Position numbers and translations under genes: made by a program. DNA of 64,000 nt from Halopenitus sp041821145 (GTDB lineage Archaea; Halobacteriota; Halobacteria; Halobacteriales; Haloferacaceae). Positions 41,981-52,147 of the stretch are shown here, in pieces. The stretch spans positions 1 through 64,000 of the forward strand of contig NZ_JBGUBC010000009.1 of assembly GCF_041821145.1 (NCBI RefSeq). The letters are read 5' to 3'. Each line of letters begins with the position of its first letter. Position 1 is the stretch's first letter. Under the pieces are notes generated by a model, which was given only the letters and a program-made list of their open reading frames with translations, was not told where the DNA came from and searched no databases.

Positions 41981-44536
41981 ATGGACTATCACGAGGCATC
42001 GAACTTCCTGTTCGACCTCCGCCGCTTCTCGGTCGATCCCGGGACGGCATCGGTCCGGGCGCTCCTCGATCACCTCGGTAACCCGGAGGACGACCTCGCG
42101 TTCGTCCAGATCGCCGGATCGAACGGGAAGGGAAGTACCGCGCGGATCGCGGAGTCGGTCCTTCGCCGGAGCGGGCTCTCGGTCGGACTGTACACCTCGC
42201 CACACCTCGATGACCTCTCCGAACGCGTGCGCGTCGACGGCCGGTCGATGAACGATGAGGCCATCGCCGCCTTCCTCACGGAGACGCGACCATGGCTCGT
42301 CGATCGTGCGGCCGCCGGTGACCCGCTCACGTTCTTCGAGGTCGTCACGGCGATGGCCGTCTGGGATTTCGCACGTCGCGGCGCCGACGTCGCGGTTCTG
42401 GAGGTGGGACTCGGCGGGGAGCATGACGCGACCAGTGCGATCGATCCGGTCGCCACGGCGGTGACGAACGTATCGCTCGAACACACCGACGTCCTCGGCG
42501 ACTCGATCGAGGCGATCGCTCGCACGAAGGCACGGATCGCCGTCGAAGGAGCCCCGCTCGTCACCGCCTGCGAGGGCGAGGCGCTCACGGTCGTCCGTGA
42601 GGTGGTCGTCGATGCTGGCGGCGAGGTGACGACCGTGGCCGGTCCGGACGAGTCCCGCTCGGCGGCTGAATCCGCCACCGACGTGACGGCTATCTACCAC
42701 GGTCGAGCCGAGACGCGGTCGGGGCAGAAAAGCCCGACCGACGCTCGAATCGAGATCACGGGAAGGGAGTGGAACTACGACGCACGGATCCCGCTCGTCG
42801 GGCGGATGCAAGCGACGAACGCGGCGATCGCCGTCGCGGTGGCCCACGAGACGATGGACCGTCTCGACGGACTCGATGGTCCCGAGAAGGGACTCACCGA
42901 CGATCACGTTCGTGAGGGGCTCGCGCGGGCCGACTGGCCGGGGCGGTTCGAGGTGGTCGAGGCGGATCCACTCGTCGTTCTCGACGGGGCGCACAATCCG
43001 GCAGCGTGCGGGATGCTCGCCGAGACGCTCGGGGAGTACGAGTTCGACGACCTTCACCTCGTGTTCGCGGCAATGCACGAGAAGGACCACGAAGGGATCG
43101 CGGCGGCATTACCGGAGGCGACGTCAATCATCACGTGTGCACCCGACGTCCCGCGTGCGGAGGATCCGGAAGTACTCGCCGCGGCCTTCGATCGCGCCGG
43201 CACGGAGTCCGTCGAGGCCATCGAGTCCGTCGAGAACGCCTTCAAGACCGCACGACTCCGCGCCGATTCTGGCGACTGCGTGTTGCTCACCGGGTCGCTT
43301 TTCGCGGTCGCAGAGGCCAGATCCACCTACACTCGACGGACCGTCCCGAAGCGGGCGAACACGCTTGCTGAGGCGGAAACGATCCTCGACGGCGCAAACG
43401 TCACTGAACACGATCGCGACCGACACCGTGGGGAGGTCGTCCATCGACTCGTGACGATGCGTCTGGACCGGAGCCGCGCGGAGGCCGTGCGTCGCGAACT
43501 GCTCGCTGCCGGCGGGACGTGTGCAGTCTCGGGCGCGGCGGACGGCGAACTAATTGACGTCGTTCTCGGCGGGACGATCGCGCAGTTTCACGAGGCCTGC
43601 GATGCGCTCTCCGGGATCGGAGGGGAGTTCGCCGGCATCGTGGACACGATCCGCGAGCGGATCGACCTCGATACGGACTCCGGATCCTCGACGACACGTT
43701 CCGGGCGTCCTTGGGAGGACGGGCCGGTCGTGATGGGGATCCTCAACGTCACGCCCGATTCATTTCATGACGGGGGCAAACACGCCGCTCACGGGGACGC
43801 CATCGCCGCTGCACGCCGAATGATCGACGACGGTGCGCGGATCGTCGACCTCGGCGGCGAGTCGACGCGTCCGGGCGCGGCTCCCGTCCCCATCGACGAG
43901 GAGATCGAGCGCGTGGTCCCGGTCGTCGAGGCGCTACAGTCCCTTCCGGCGATCGAGGCGGGCGACGTCTCCCTCTCTGTCGACACGCGGAAACCGGCGG
44001 TCGCGGCGGCCGCACTCGATGCCGGCGCGGACATCATCAACGACGTCACCGGTCTGGAGGACCCGCGGATGCGCGAGGTGGTTGCGGAGGCCGGCTGTCC
44101 GGTCGTGCTCATGCACAGCGTCGAAACCCCCGTCGATCCGGAGACTGACGTCGAGTACGAGGACGTAGTCGAGGACGTGATCGACGAACTCGAGGAACGG
44201 ATCCTGCGCGCACAGGCTGCGGGCATCGATCGCGAGGACGTGCTCGTCGATCCGGGACTCGGATTCGGAAAGTCATCGGCCGAGAACTTCGAGCTACTCG
44301 GCCGGCTCGAGGAGTTCGCAGCACTCGAATGTCCGATCCTCGTCGGACACTCCCACAAGTCGATGTACGGCGCAGCGGGCTACGGCCCGGACGAACGTGA
44401 ACACACTACCGTCGCCGGAACGGCTCTCGCCGTCGAACGGGGGGCAGACGTCGTTCGCGTTCACGACGTTGCCGAGAACCAAGCCGCCGTTGACGTCGTC
44501 ACGGCCGCACGAGATCCCGACCGACTCGAGGAGTGA
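41981..44536 (+). CDS. folCP: FolC-FolP fusion: folylpolyglutamate and dihydropteroate synthase
   Basis: The 851-residue protein joins two folate enzymes. Residues 1 to about 440 are FolC-like: IAGSNGKGSTARIAES (P-loop), LYTSPHLDDLSERV, and a ligase domain with DGAHNPAA. Residues from about 580 are DHPS: VMGILNVTPDSFHDGG, DLGGESTRPGA, and VLVDPGLGFGKS. Between them lies ~130 residues (VVHRLVTMRLDRSRAEAVRREL) of uncertain role. This fusion is known from Haloferax. It makes dihydropteroate and then adds glutamate. It starts 48 bases after trkH. Confidence 0.93.
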   Translation: MDYHEASNFLFDLRRFSVDPGTASVRALLDHLGNPEDDLAFVQIAGSNGKGSTARIAESVLRRSGLSVGLYTSPHLDDLSERVRVDGRSMNDEAIAAFLTETRPWLVDRAAAGDPLTFFEVVTAMAVWDFARRGADVAVLEVGLGGEHDATSAIDPVATAVTNVSLEHTDVLGDSIEAIARTKARIAVEGAPLVTACEGEALTVVREVVVDAGGEVTTVAGPDESRSAAESATDVTAIYHGRAETRSGQKSPTDARIEITGREWNYDARIPLVGRMQATNAAIAVAVAHETMDRLDGLDGPEKGLTDDHVREGLARADWPGRFEVVEADPLVVLDGAHNPAACGMLAETLGEYEFDDLHLVFAAMHEKDHEGIAAALPEATSIITCAPDVPRAEDPEVLAAAFDRAGTESVEAIESVENAFKTARLRADSGDCVLLTGSLFAVAEARSTYTRRTVPKRANTLAEAETILDGANVTEHDRDRHRGEVVHRLVTMRLDRSRAEAVRRELLAAGGTCAVSGAADGELIDVVLGGTIAQFHEACDALSGIGGEFAGIVDTIRERIDLDTDSGSSTTRSGRPWEDGPVVMGILNVTPDSFHDGGKHAAHGDAIAAARRMIDDGARIVDLGGESTRPGAAPVPIDEEIERVVPVVEALQSLPAIEAGDVSLSVDTRKPAVAAAALDAGADIINDVTGLEDPRMREVVAEAGCPVVLMHSVETPVDPETDVEYEDVVEDVIDELEERILRAQAAGIDREDVLVDPGLGFGKSSAENFELLGRLEEFAALECPILVGHSHKSMYGAAGYGPDEREHTTVAGTALAVERGADVVRVHDVAENQAAVDVVTAARDPDRLEE

Positions 44537-44652
44537 TCGTCGACGGCCCGAAAACGGAGTTCCTACGACGTGGTGGATTCCACCATCGGGACGACTCCGG
44601 ATCGTGGCGGCCAAGCGCAACCCCCAAATCCCCCGCGAGTGAACCCGCGTCC

Positions 44653-45498
44653 ATGTACGAGGCGGTCCACGCGTATCCCGACGGCGAGGCGACCGTTGCT
44701 CGGTTCGCCAGAACGGCGGCACGACAGGGGTACGACGGGATCGTCGTTCGCACGCGGGAGGCGACGGTCGATCCAGGATCGGCCGTTTCATCGGATCTTC
44801 AAGCGATACGGGATGAATACGGGATAGACGTCGTGGCTGGCGCGGAGATCCGCGCGGACGACCGCGCAAACGTCGGCGGCTCGATCGGGAACTACAGACC
44901 GGACTTCCCCGTCCTGTCCGTCCGCGGGGGATCGGATTCGCTCAACCGGTTTGCGGTCGAGTCGGACCGGGTCGACGTGCTTTCGCGGCCGACGGCCCGC
45001 GGCGGCGATATCAATCACGTACTCGCAAAGGCGGCCGTCGAGCACGGGGTCCACGTCGAGTTCGACCTCGGTCCGGTCCTTCAGCAGACCGGCGGCGATC
45101 GTGTCCGATCGCTCTCGCGGCTGCGCAAGCTCCGGGAGATCATCGATCACTACGACGCTCCCTACGTGGTGAGCGCGAACGCGCGTTCACACCTCCACCT
45201 CCGATCGCCCCGTGAGCTGTGTGCCGTCGGCGAGGCGATCGGCTTCACGGCGTCGGAGATCGAGGCCGGCCTCGACGCCTGGGAGACGATCGCGGAGCGG
45301 AACCGCTACCGGCTCTCGGATGCATTCGTCTCGCCAGGCGTCCGACGCGGACGGGACGACGACCTCGAACACGATTCGGACGAGGGTGCCGACGCGAGCG
45401 ATGAGACCGGTCGGGATCGTGACAAGTCCGTCGAAACGAACGAAACGAAATCCGGAGACGGTTCGACTCCGGAGGAACCGGACGGAGGTTCAGCATGA
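44653..45498 (+). CDS. rnp3: Ribonuclease P protein component 3 (Rpp30)
   Basis: From ATG 44653 the protein has 281 residues. It is a PHP-like TIM barrel typical of Rpp30: MYEAVHAYPDGEAT, YDGIVVRTREA, VVAGAEIRADD, VDVLSRPTARGGDINHVLAK, and VEFDLGPVLQ. After about residue 225 a long acidic, disordered tail not seen in non-halophiles follows. With Rpp14/Pop5 it supports the RNase P RNA in tRNA 5' maturation. Its stop overlaps rnp2 by four bases. Confidence 0.92.
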   Translation: MYEAVHAYPDGEATVARFARTAARQGYDGIVVRTREATVDPGSAVSSDLQAIRDEYGIDVVAGAEIRADDRANVGGSIGNYRPDFPVLSVRGGSDSLNRFAVESDRVDVLSRPTARGGDINHVLAKAAVEHGVHVEFDLGPVLQQTGGDRVRSLSRLRKLREIIDHYDAPYVVSANARSHLHLRSPRELCAVGEAIGFTASEIEAGLDAWETIAERNRYRLSDAFVSPGVRRGRDDDLEHDSDEGADASDETGRDRDKSVETNETKSGDGSTPEEPDGGSA

Positions 45499-45974
45499 AA
45501 CACCTCCCGAAGCACCTTCGGCCCCGGTGGCGATACCTCGCCGTCGGAATCAAGGCGTGGCCGGACACGAGTGTCTCGCGGCGGAGTTTCCAGCGGGCCG
45601 TCTGGTATTCGGCTGGCAACCTGCTTGGCGATCCGGGAAGCGCCGACGCCGACCTCTCGCTTTTGTCGTTCTCCTTCGAGGACGGCATCGGCGAGGCAGT
45701 GATCCAGGTCCGCCACGGCCACCTTGAGGAGGCACGAGCTGCCGTCGCCTGCGTTACGTCGGTGGACGGCGATCCCATCGGCGTCCACGTTCGCGGTGCC
45801 TCGGGAACGGTTCGAGCCTGTGAAGAAAGATATATGGGTCGGGCGAGTCGAACCACAGTACAGAGAGACGTCGCGTTCGAGGGTCGCGATCGGTCTGCCG
45901 TCGTCCGCGAGGACGCGGTCGACGTGTCGACCGATCATGGCTACGTTGGCGCGACGCGACTCGATCTCGAGTGA
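45495..45974 (+). CDS. rnp2: Ribonuclease P protein component 2 (Pop5/Rpp14 family)
   Basis: The 159-residue protein begins MKHLPKHLRPRWRYLAVGIKAWPD, the characteristic Pop5 start, and has the RNP-like sheet with RRSFQRAVWYSAGNLLGD and GIGEAVIQVRHGHLEEARAA. It partners Rpp30 in RNase P. It overlaps rnp3 (ATGA) and lies 6 bases before psmA, matching the archaeal RNase P, proteasome and exosome superoperon. Confidence 0.92.
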   Translation: MKHLPKHLRPRWRYLAVGIKAWPDTSVSRRSFQRAVWYSAGNLLGDPGSADADLSLLSFSFEDGIGEAVIQVRHGHLEEARAAVACVTSVDGDPIGVHVRGASGTVRACEERYMGRASRTTVQRDVAFEGRDRSAVVREDAVDVSTDHGYVGATRLDLE

Positions 45975-45980
45975 TACTAC

Positions 45981-46769
<789 letters not shown>

Positions 46770-46890
46770 TCGGCGACGACGGGGCATGGAGTAATCAGTA
46801 ACACACCGGCGAACCCGTCCGGTCACCGTTTTTCGACGCTGGGCCATCCGCCCGAGAAATATATATTCCAACTGCCCGACCGAGACCTGC

Positions 46891-47826
46891 ATGGACCGTC
46901 CATCGCGATCGACGGAATCGACGGCGATCGAGGAGGAGAAATCGCGCAGCCACGGGGATCCTGACGACCGTTCGACCGTCCACGACGTGTTGATCGTCGG
47001 CGGCGGCGTCGCAGGACTTTCAGCCGCGACCTTCACCGCACGAGCGGGCCTGAAGACGGTCGTCGCAACCGCTGGCGAGTCGATTCTGAACCGCAACGCA
47101 CACATCGAGAACTTTTCGGGGTTCCCCGCCGGGATCAACCCGCGTCTCCTGTTAGAGCTGCAGCGTTCGCAGGCGAGCCGAAACGGCGCCGAGTTACGTC
47201 GTGTTCGCGTGGTCTCGCTCGAACGCGTGAATTCGGGTGAGGAGACCGAAGGGGACGACGCTCCCGATCGCAACGCTCGGTTCGTCGCCACGATCGAGCC
47301 GGAGAGACCGGCTTCGGAGTCGGGAGTAGAGGGGAACACGACGCCCGAGGCGGACGGCGATCGACGGACGATCGCGGCGGATCACGTCATTGCCGCCTCC
47401 TGGTCGGACGCCTCATATCTGGAGCCAGCAGGAACCGACCTGCGAGATGCGGGATCGAAGACGTACGTCCAGGACGACGGCCACGGACGAACGTCGATCG
47501 ACGGACTCTACGCCGCGGGTCGTCTCGCCGAGCAGTATCATCAGGCGATCGTGGCGGCCGGCGACGGGGCTCGAACGGCAATCACGCTGATCCACGACGC
47601 CGACGTTCCCTTCTATCACGATTGGGTCACACCGGAGGGATATTTCACCGACCGCGGTCGCGAGGTCCCGCCCGGCTGTGTGGAGATCTCCGAGGCGGAA
47701 CGGAGCGCCCGCGAGCGCGAATCGATCGCGGTGATGCGTGAGTACTTCGAGGAGCCACATCACGAGCCGCAACGCACCCACCCGAGCCTCGTCGAAGACG
47801 AACTCGGGCGGCTTTCCGAAGAGTGA
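46891..47826 (+). CDS. FAD-dependent, thioredoxin-reductase-like protein without CxxC
   Basis: The 311-residue protein has an acidic start, then the FAD site DVLIVGGGVAGLSAATFTAR (about 31-50) and the second FAD motif TSIDGLYAAGRLAE (about 204-217). The layout is that of the thioredoxin reductase superfamily, but the central NADPH region is shortened and contains no CxxC; only one Cys is present (PPGCVEI). So it cannot reduce thioredoxin in the normal way. The acidic, low-complexity middle (ESGVEGNTTPEADGD) is unusual. Haloarchaeal orthologues probably exist; function unknown. Confidence 0.7.
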   Translation: MDRPSRSTESTAIEEEKSRSHGDPDDRSTVHDVLIVGGGVAGLSAATFTARAGLKTVVATAGESILNRNAHIENFSGFPAGINPRLLLELQRSQASRNGAELRRVRVVSLERVNSGEETEGDDAPDRNARFVATIEPERPASESGVEGNTTPEADGDRRTIAADHVIAASWSDASYLEPAGTDLRDAGSKTYVQDDGHGRTSIDGLYAAGRLAEQYHQAIVAAGDGARTAITLIHDADVPFYHDWVTPEGYFTDRGREVPPGCVEISEAERSARERESIAVMREYFEEPHHEPQRTHPSLVEDELGRLSEE

Positions 47827-47950
47827 GCCGTCTCGCGAGATGCCTCACCACGAGGATCCGGTCGAATTCGAACGTCGATGGATTTCCGGACCGACTCGCG
47901 AACGACCGAACGTGGATATCCCGTCGTCGATCGTCCCGCGTTTCGGGGGG

Positions 47951-47961
47951 GTATTTAACCC
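47951..47961 (+). promoter_or_regulatory. TATA-like box of coaBC
   Basis: GTATTTAACCC is centred about 29 bases before the coaBC ATG at 47985, consistent with a leaderless transcript and supporting that ATG against longer open starts. Confidence 0.5.
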
Positions 47962-47984
47962 ATACCGCCGAATCGTGGGACAGA

Positions 47985-49160
47985 ATGCTTTCGGGGGTCA
48001 ACGTCGCGCTCGGCGTCACTGGCAGCATCGCGGCCGTCAAGACCGTCGAACTCGCCCACGAACTCCAGCGGCAGGGAGCGACCGTTCGTGCAGTGATGAC
48101 GTCCGCCGCCTCGCGGATCATCCATCCGTGGGCGCTCTCGTTTGCGACCGGTCACGACGTGGTCACGGAGATCACGGGCGGGGTCGAACACGTCGAGCTG
48201 TGTGGACGCGACGGCTGGGCCGACGTTCTGCTCGTCGCGCCGGGAACGGCCAACACTGCGGGGAAGATGGCGGCTGCGATCGACGACACGCCGGTCACTA
48301 CGTGCGCCACCACCGCACTCGGCGCGGACGTACCGGTCGTCTTCGCACCCGCCATGCACGAGCCGATGTACGACCATCCGGGCGTACTTGAGGCGCTCGA
48401 GACCCTGGAGTCGTGGGGCATCTCACTCGTCGATCCGCGGATCGAGGAGGGGAAAGCAAAGATCGCGAGCGAGGAGGCGATTCTCACGGCGGTCGCGCGC
48501 GCGACGACGCCCCATACGCTCGCCGGCACACACGTCGTCGTCACTGCTGGCGCGACCACGGAGTATATCGACCCGATCCGGGTCCTGACGAACCGGGCAT
48601 CGGGCAAGACCGGACGGGCCGTCGCCCGCGCCTGTTACGTTCGCGGCGCGCGAGTCACGCTCGTGCACGACGGTCCGGACGTCGAATACGCCGAGGTGGA
48701 ACGCGTCGAGACCGCAGACGGGATGCTCACGGCGGTCTCGGAAGCCTGCGTGACCGCCGATGCACTCGTGTCGGCGGCCGCGATCGCTGATTTCACTGCC
48801 GATGCCGTCGACGAGAAGATCCGCTCGGGATCGCCGCTTTCGGTCGAACTCGAACCCACGCCGAAGCTCATCGACGCCGTGCGCCGGGCCCACCCCGACC
48901 TCCCGATCGTCGGGTTCAAAGCCGAGACGTCAGGCGACGACCGCGCAATGTTGCGGGAGGCGAACCGCATCCGCGATCGGGTGGACTTGGCCTTCGTCGT
49001 CACGAACGACGCCAGCGTGATGGGCGAGACGGACACGCGCGTGCTCTTCGTCGCCGGCGAGGACGATCCCGATGACGTCGAGGAGGCACGCGGGAGCAAG
49101 GACGTCGTCGCCGGTCGCGTCGCGGATCGACTGGCGGACGTCCTCCGGGACGACCGATAA
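47985..49160 (+). CDS. coaBC: Bifunctional CoaBC, coenzyme A synthesis
   Basis: The 391-residue protein has the flavoprotein decarboxylase CoaC half (VALGVTGSIAAVKTVEL, LLVAPGTANTAGKMA, FAPAMHEPMYD) and the CoaB half (VVTAGATTEYIDPIRVLTNRASGKTGRAVARA, SAAAIADFTADA, PKLIDAVRRAHPDLPIVGFKAET). It joins Cys to 4'-phosphopantothenate and decarboxylates the product. In the CoaC active motif the usual P-A-M-N reads PAMH, which deserves note. The start at 47985 is fixed by the TATA spacing. Confidence 0.93.
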   Translation: MLSGVNVALGVTGSIAAVKTVELAHELQRQGATVRAVMTSAASRIIHPWALSFATGHDVVTEITGGVEHVELCGRDGWADVLLVAPGTANTAGKMAAAIDDTPVTTCATTALGADVPVVFAPAMHEPMYDHPGVLEALETLESWGISLVDPRIEEGKAKIASEEAILTAVARATTPHTLAGTHVVVTAGATTEYIDPIRVLTNRASGKTGRAVARACYVRGARVTLVHDGPDVEYAEVERVETADGMLTAVSEACVTADALVSAAAIADFTADAVDEKIRSGSPLSVELEPTPKLIDAVRRAHPDLPIVGFKAETSGDDRAMLREANRIRDRVDLAFVVTNDASVMGETDTRVLFVAGEDDPDDVEEARGSKDVVAGRVADRLADVLRDDR

Positions 49161-49199
49161 GGAGCGGGCTTTATCTCCGCCTCGCGTCGAGTGCCTCAC

Positions 49200-49979
49200 A
49201 TGGAGACTCTGGCGGACCCGCTGGCTCGCGATCGCCGCGGCGACGAGATCGCGATCGTGACCGCGGACGGTCGGGAGCGAAGCTATCGGGAGCTCATCAC
49301 GAACGCCTACCGGGGCGGAAACGCGCTCCGCCACGACGGCGTCCGCGGCGGAAGCGAGGTCGGGATCGCACCCGTTGCCGACCTGCCGTCGGTTCTCGCC
49401 TTTCTCGGTGCCGGCCTCCTCGGTGCACGCGTGCGGTTCGACGTCCCGGCGAGTTGTGCGGCCGGTGCGCGTGCAATAGTCGTTCCCACGGCGGAGGCAT
49501 CCTCGCTCGACGTCTCCCCCGCGACCCGGATCGTGGCCTTCGGTCCGCCGCCCGAGGATCCGAAGATTACCCACTGGGAGTCGGACGTCTGGAGCGAGAA
49601 TCCGGCGTTCCCGCCGACGGACCTCGATCCGGACGATCCGCTTTTGGTGGCCGGAAGAACTGGCCAGGGAGATGGAAACGGGAACGAAAACGGGAACGAA
49701 AGCGAAGACGAGGAGCGATTCATCACCCATGGACGGGCAATCTCCGCGGCGGCGACCGTCGTCGAGCGATACGGACTTGGCCCCGGCTCCCGCGTCGTCC
49801 TTCGCCGATCGCTGGCACATCCGGGCACCGTGGTCGCGGGGCTGATCGCGCCGTTGATCTCCAGTGCGACCGCCGTTTTGCGACCGCCGGGGGACGAACC
49901 GGGTGAGTCCGACGGCGATCTATCGATCGGTGATGGTCCCGAACCCGAGACGATCGATCCCGAAGACGTGCCGGTTTGA
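49200..49979 (+). CDS. Short AMP-binding-enzyme-like protein
   Basis: The 259-residue protein from ATG 49200 starts like an acyl-CoA synthetase: ADPLARDRRGDEIAIVTADGRERSYRELITNAYRGGNAL. It then has AFLGAGLLGARVRFDVPAS and a late helix GLGPGSRVVLRRSLAHPGTVVAGLIAPL. The phosphate loop (T-S-G-T-T-G) and the whole C-terminal domain are missing, so it cannot activate acids. Such shortened forms recur in haloarchaea, which suggests a retained non-catalytic use. A Gly/Asn/Glu-rich linker (GDGNGNENGNESEDEE) lies in the middle. It follows coaBC by 39 bases. Confidence 0.6.
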   Translation: METLADPLARDRRGDEIAIVTADGRERSYRELITNAYRGGNALRHDGVRGGSEVGIAPVADLPSVLAFLGAGLLGARVRFDVPASCAAGARAIVVPTAEASSLDVSPATRIVAFGPPPEDPKITHWESDVWSENPAFPPTDLDPDDPLLVAGRTGQGDGNGNENGNESEDEERFITHGRAISAAATVVERYGLGPGSRVVLRRSLAHPGTVVAGLIAPLISSATAVLRPPGDEPGESDGDLSIGDGPEPETIDPEDVPV

Positions 49980-50140
49980 GGCGGGGCACGGTCGGAGTTG
50001 GAGGGATCGAGGACGACTTCAAACGGACCCGTGTGAGCCACTCAATGAGTGAGATCAATACGGAAATCGATGGATGCGAACCGTCTCGTAGTGCGTCAGA
50101 CGCTCGCGCGCGGGATCACCTGCTCGCGCAGGCGGTCACA

Positions 50141-51295
50141 TCACGAGGGCTCCTCGATCCGATAGCGTTCGAACGCATCTTCATCGATTTCGACGCCGAG
50201 GCCGGGTCCCTCCGGGACCGAGACGCGTCCGTCCTCGCTCACGTCGAAGCTCCCGACGCCGAGGTCCTCACGAAGCGGGTTCGAGGAGTTGTCGAACTCG
50301 AGCCATGGCGAGGTCTGGCCCTCGAGGGTTGCGATCAACTGCAGGCTCGCGGCGATCGCGACGGGCGTTCCCCACACGTGCGGGACGACCGGAATCCCGT
50401 TGGCCTGGGCTTGAGTCGCGATCCCGTCGGCGGCAGTGATCCCGCCGACGTTACAGACATCGGGTTGGACCACGTCGAGCGCGCCGTCTCCGAGGAGGTC
50501 GGCCAACTCCGCGGGCGTGTGACACTCCCCGCCGGCCACGCGGACGTCGAGCGCCTGCCGAAGGGCGGCGTAGCCGTCGTGATCCTCCGGCGGGACGGGC
50601 TCCTCGAACCAGTAGACGTCGAAATCCTCGATCGCGCGACCGACGCGCCGCGCCGTCGCCGCGTCGTAGGCGTAGTTGGCATCAACCATGAGCGGGACGT
50701 CCTCGCCGACCGCCTCGCGGATCCGGCGGACGAGTTCGACGTCCTCATCGGGGCCATATCCGAGAAACGAGAGACCGATCTTCGCCTTGACGGCTCCGAG
50801 CCGGTCGGCGTTCGCTTTCGCCTCGGCGGCGATCCGGTCGTACTGTTCGGCGAGCGGGGCGTCGTGTTTGAAGTAGTGGCCGGTCGCGTACGCACGAACG
50901 TCCTCGCGGCGGCGACCGCCAAGCAGCGATGCGACGGACTCGCCCGCGAGCTTTCCACGCAGGTCCCAAAGCGCGAGATCGACGCCGCTTATCGCGGGCA
51001 GCGGGACGATCGACTGGTAGGCCGTCCGGCCGGCGTCGTACATCTCACGGTAGAGTTGCTCGACCGCGGTGGGATCCCGTCCCTCCACGATCGGCGCGAG
51101 GAGGTCCGTGACGATCTCACGCGTCCCGGCGATCGGACCCCAACACTCCCCCCACCCCACGGTTCCGTCGTCGGTCTCGATGCGGACCAACAGCGCGGTT
51201 CGCTCCTCGACCCAGGCCTGTGCGTAGCCGAACGGTTCATCCAGAGTCGACCGGAGCGGGACGGTCTCGACGGAACGGATCGTCGCCTTCGACAT
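50141..51295 (-). CDS. Mandelate racemase/enolase-superfamily sugar acid dehydratase-like enzyme
   Basis: From ATG 51295 the protein has 384 residues, the normal size. It shows the MR/MLE pattern: capping domain VETVPLRSTLDEPFGYAQ, then VKAKIGL (KxK base), LMVDANYAYD (first metal Asp), YWFEEPVPPED (Glu), and AGGECHTP (Glu), then VQPDVCNVGGIT and PHVWGTPV (His). These act by proton removal next to a carboxylate; sugar acid dehydration is likeliest. The substrate cannot be named. Divergent from the GNAT gene. Confidence 0.85.
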   Translation of the reverse strand: MSKATIRSVETVPLRSTLDEPFGYAQAWVEERTALLVRIETDDGTVGWGECWGPIAGTREIVTDLLAPIVEGRDPTAVEQLYREMYDAGRTAYQSIVPLPAISGVDLALWDLRGKLAGESVASLLGGRRREDVRAYATGHYFKHDAPLAEQYDRIAAEAKANADRLGAVKAKIGLSFLGYGPDEDVELVRRIREAVGEDVPLMVDANYAYDAATARRVGRAIEDFDVYWFEEPVPPEDHDGYAALRQALDVRVAGGECHTPAELADLLGDGALDVVQPDVCNVGGITAADGIATQAQANGIPVVPHVWGTPVAIAASLQLIATLEGQTSPWLEFDNSSNPLREDLGVGSFDVSEDGRVSVPEGPGLGVEIDEDAFERYRIEEPS

Positions 51296-51468
51296 GACGC
51301 CACGACCGACAGCGTCGGCCACATTAGTTCTTCCGACGGACGATTCTGACGGCGCCCGGCAATGGACCATCGTCGGGTCGCGGACCCTCCATCGATCGGC
51401 CGAGCGTTCGACGATCGACGGACCCGATCCGGGGAACGGTTTTCACGGTGGGGATAGTTGGGTTATAT

Positions 51469-52050
51469 ATGTACGTCCGCGACGCGAAGAACCGCGATGA
51501 GGCGTGGCTGCTGGATCACATCGAGGAGATGGGGCTCGATGAGGCCGCGTTCCGGTCGCGCGATTACGTCATCGCGGTCGACGAGGAGTCAAACGAGCGC
51601 GTCGGCTTCGGTCGGCTCCGGATCCACAAAGGGGACCCCGAGCTCTGTGAACTCACCGGCATCGGCGTCCTCGAGGCCTGGCGGGGGCAAGGGATCGGCG
51701 CACACGTGATCGAGCGGCTCGTCGAGACCGCGGCGGCCAAGGGGTTTGCGACGGTGTACACGATCACCGACCAACCGGAGTACCTCGAACGGTTCCGCTT
51801 CGAACGCGTCGACGAGGACGCACTCCCCGATCGTCTCAGCGAGCGGCTCACCGAGAAGCGCTCGACCGTCAACGAGGACGTGGTTGCCCTCCGGATCGAC
51901 GTCGACGATTTCGAAGTCCCGTCCCGCGACCGGGAAGCGTTCAAGAACGCGGAGGTCGACACGGACACCGAGACGGAGCCCGAGGAGTCGCCGGAGGATT
52001 TCGGGATCGACCCGGATTCGGCGACGTACAAATACGATACCGGACGGTGA
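51469..52050 (+). CDS. GNAT-family N-acetyltransferase
   Basis: From ATG 51469 (MYVRDAKNRDEAWLLDHI) the protein has 193 residues. The acetyl-CoA motif A is clear: LTGIGVLEAWRGQGIGAHVIERLVETAA (Q/R-x-x-G-x-G/A). Motif B follows with TVYTITDQPEYLERFRFERVDED. It resembles ArgA-like or RimI-like stand-alone GNATs. The C-terminal 50 residues are acidic and add a DPDSATYKYD end. It is 97 bases before purA on the same strand. Acceptor unknown. Confidence 0.85.
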   Translation: MYVRDAKNRDEAWLLDHIEEMGLDEAAFRSRDYVIAVDEESNERVGFGRLRIHKGDPELCELTGIGVLEAWRGQGIGAHVIERLVETAAAKGFATVYTITDQPEYLERFRFERVDEDALPDRLSERLTEKRSTVNEDVVALRIDVDDFEVPSRDREAFKNAEVDTDTETEPEESPEDFGIDPDSATYKYDTGR

Positions 52051-52147
52051 GGCCGCGTAGGGGTACGAGAAACGGCCGATCCGTGAGCGATGGGACGACC
52101 GGGCCGGACCGTAATCGGTTTAGCAGGGCCTGTAGAATGGCGAGTGT

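Noticed and set aside
41951..43090. 379-codon minus frame opposite folCP
   Set aside because: Shadow; low-complexity Arg/Asp composition and no motif.
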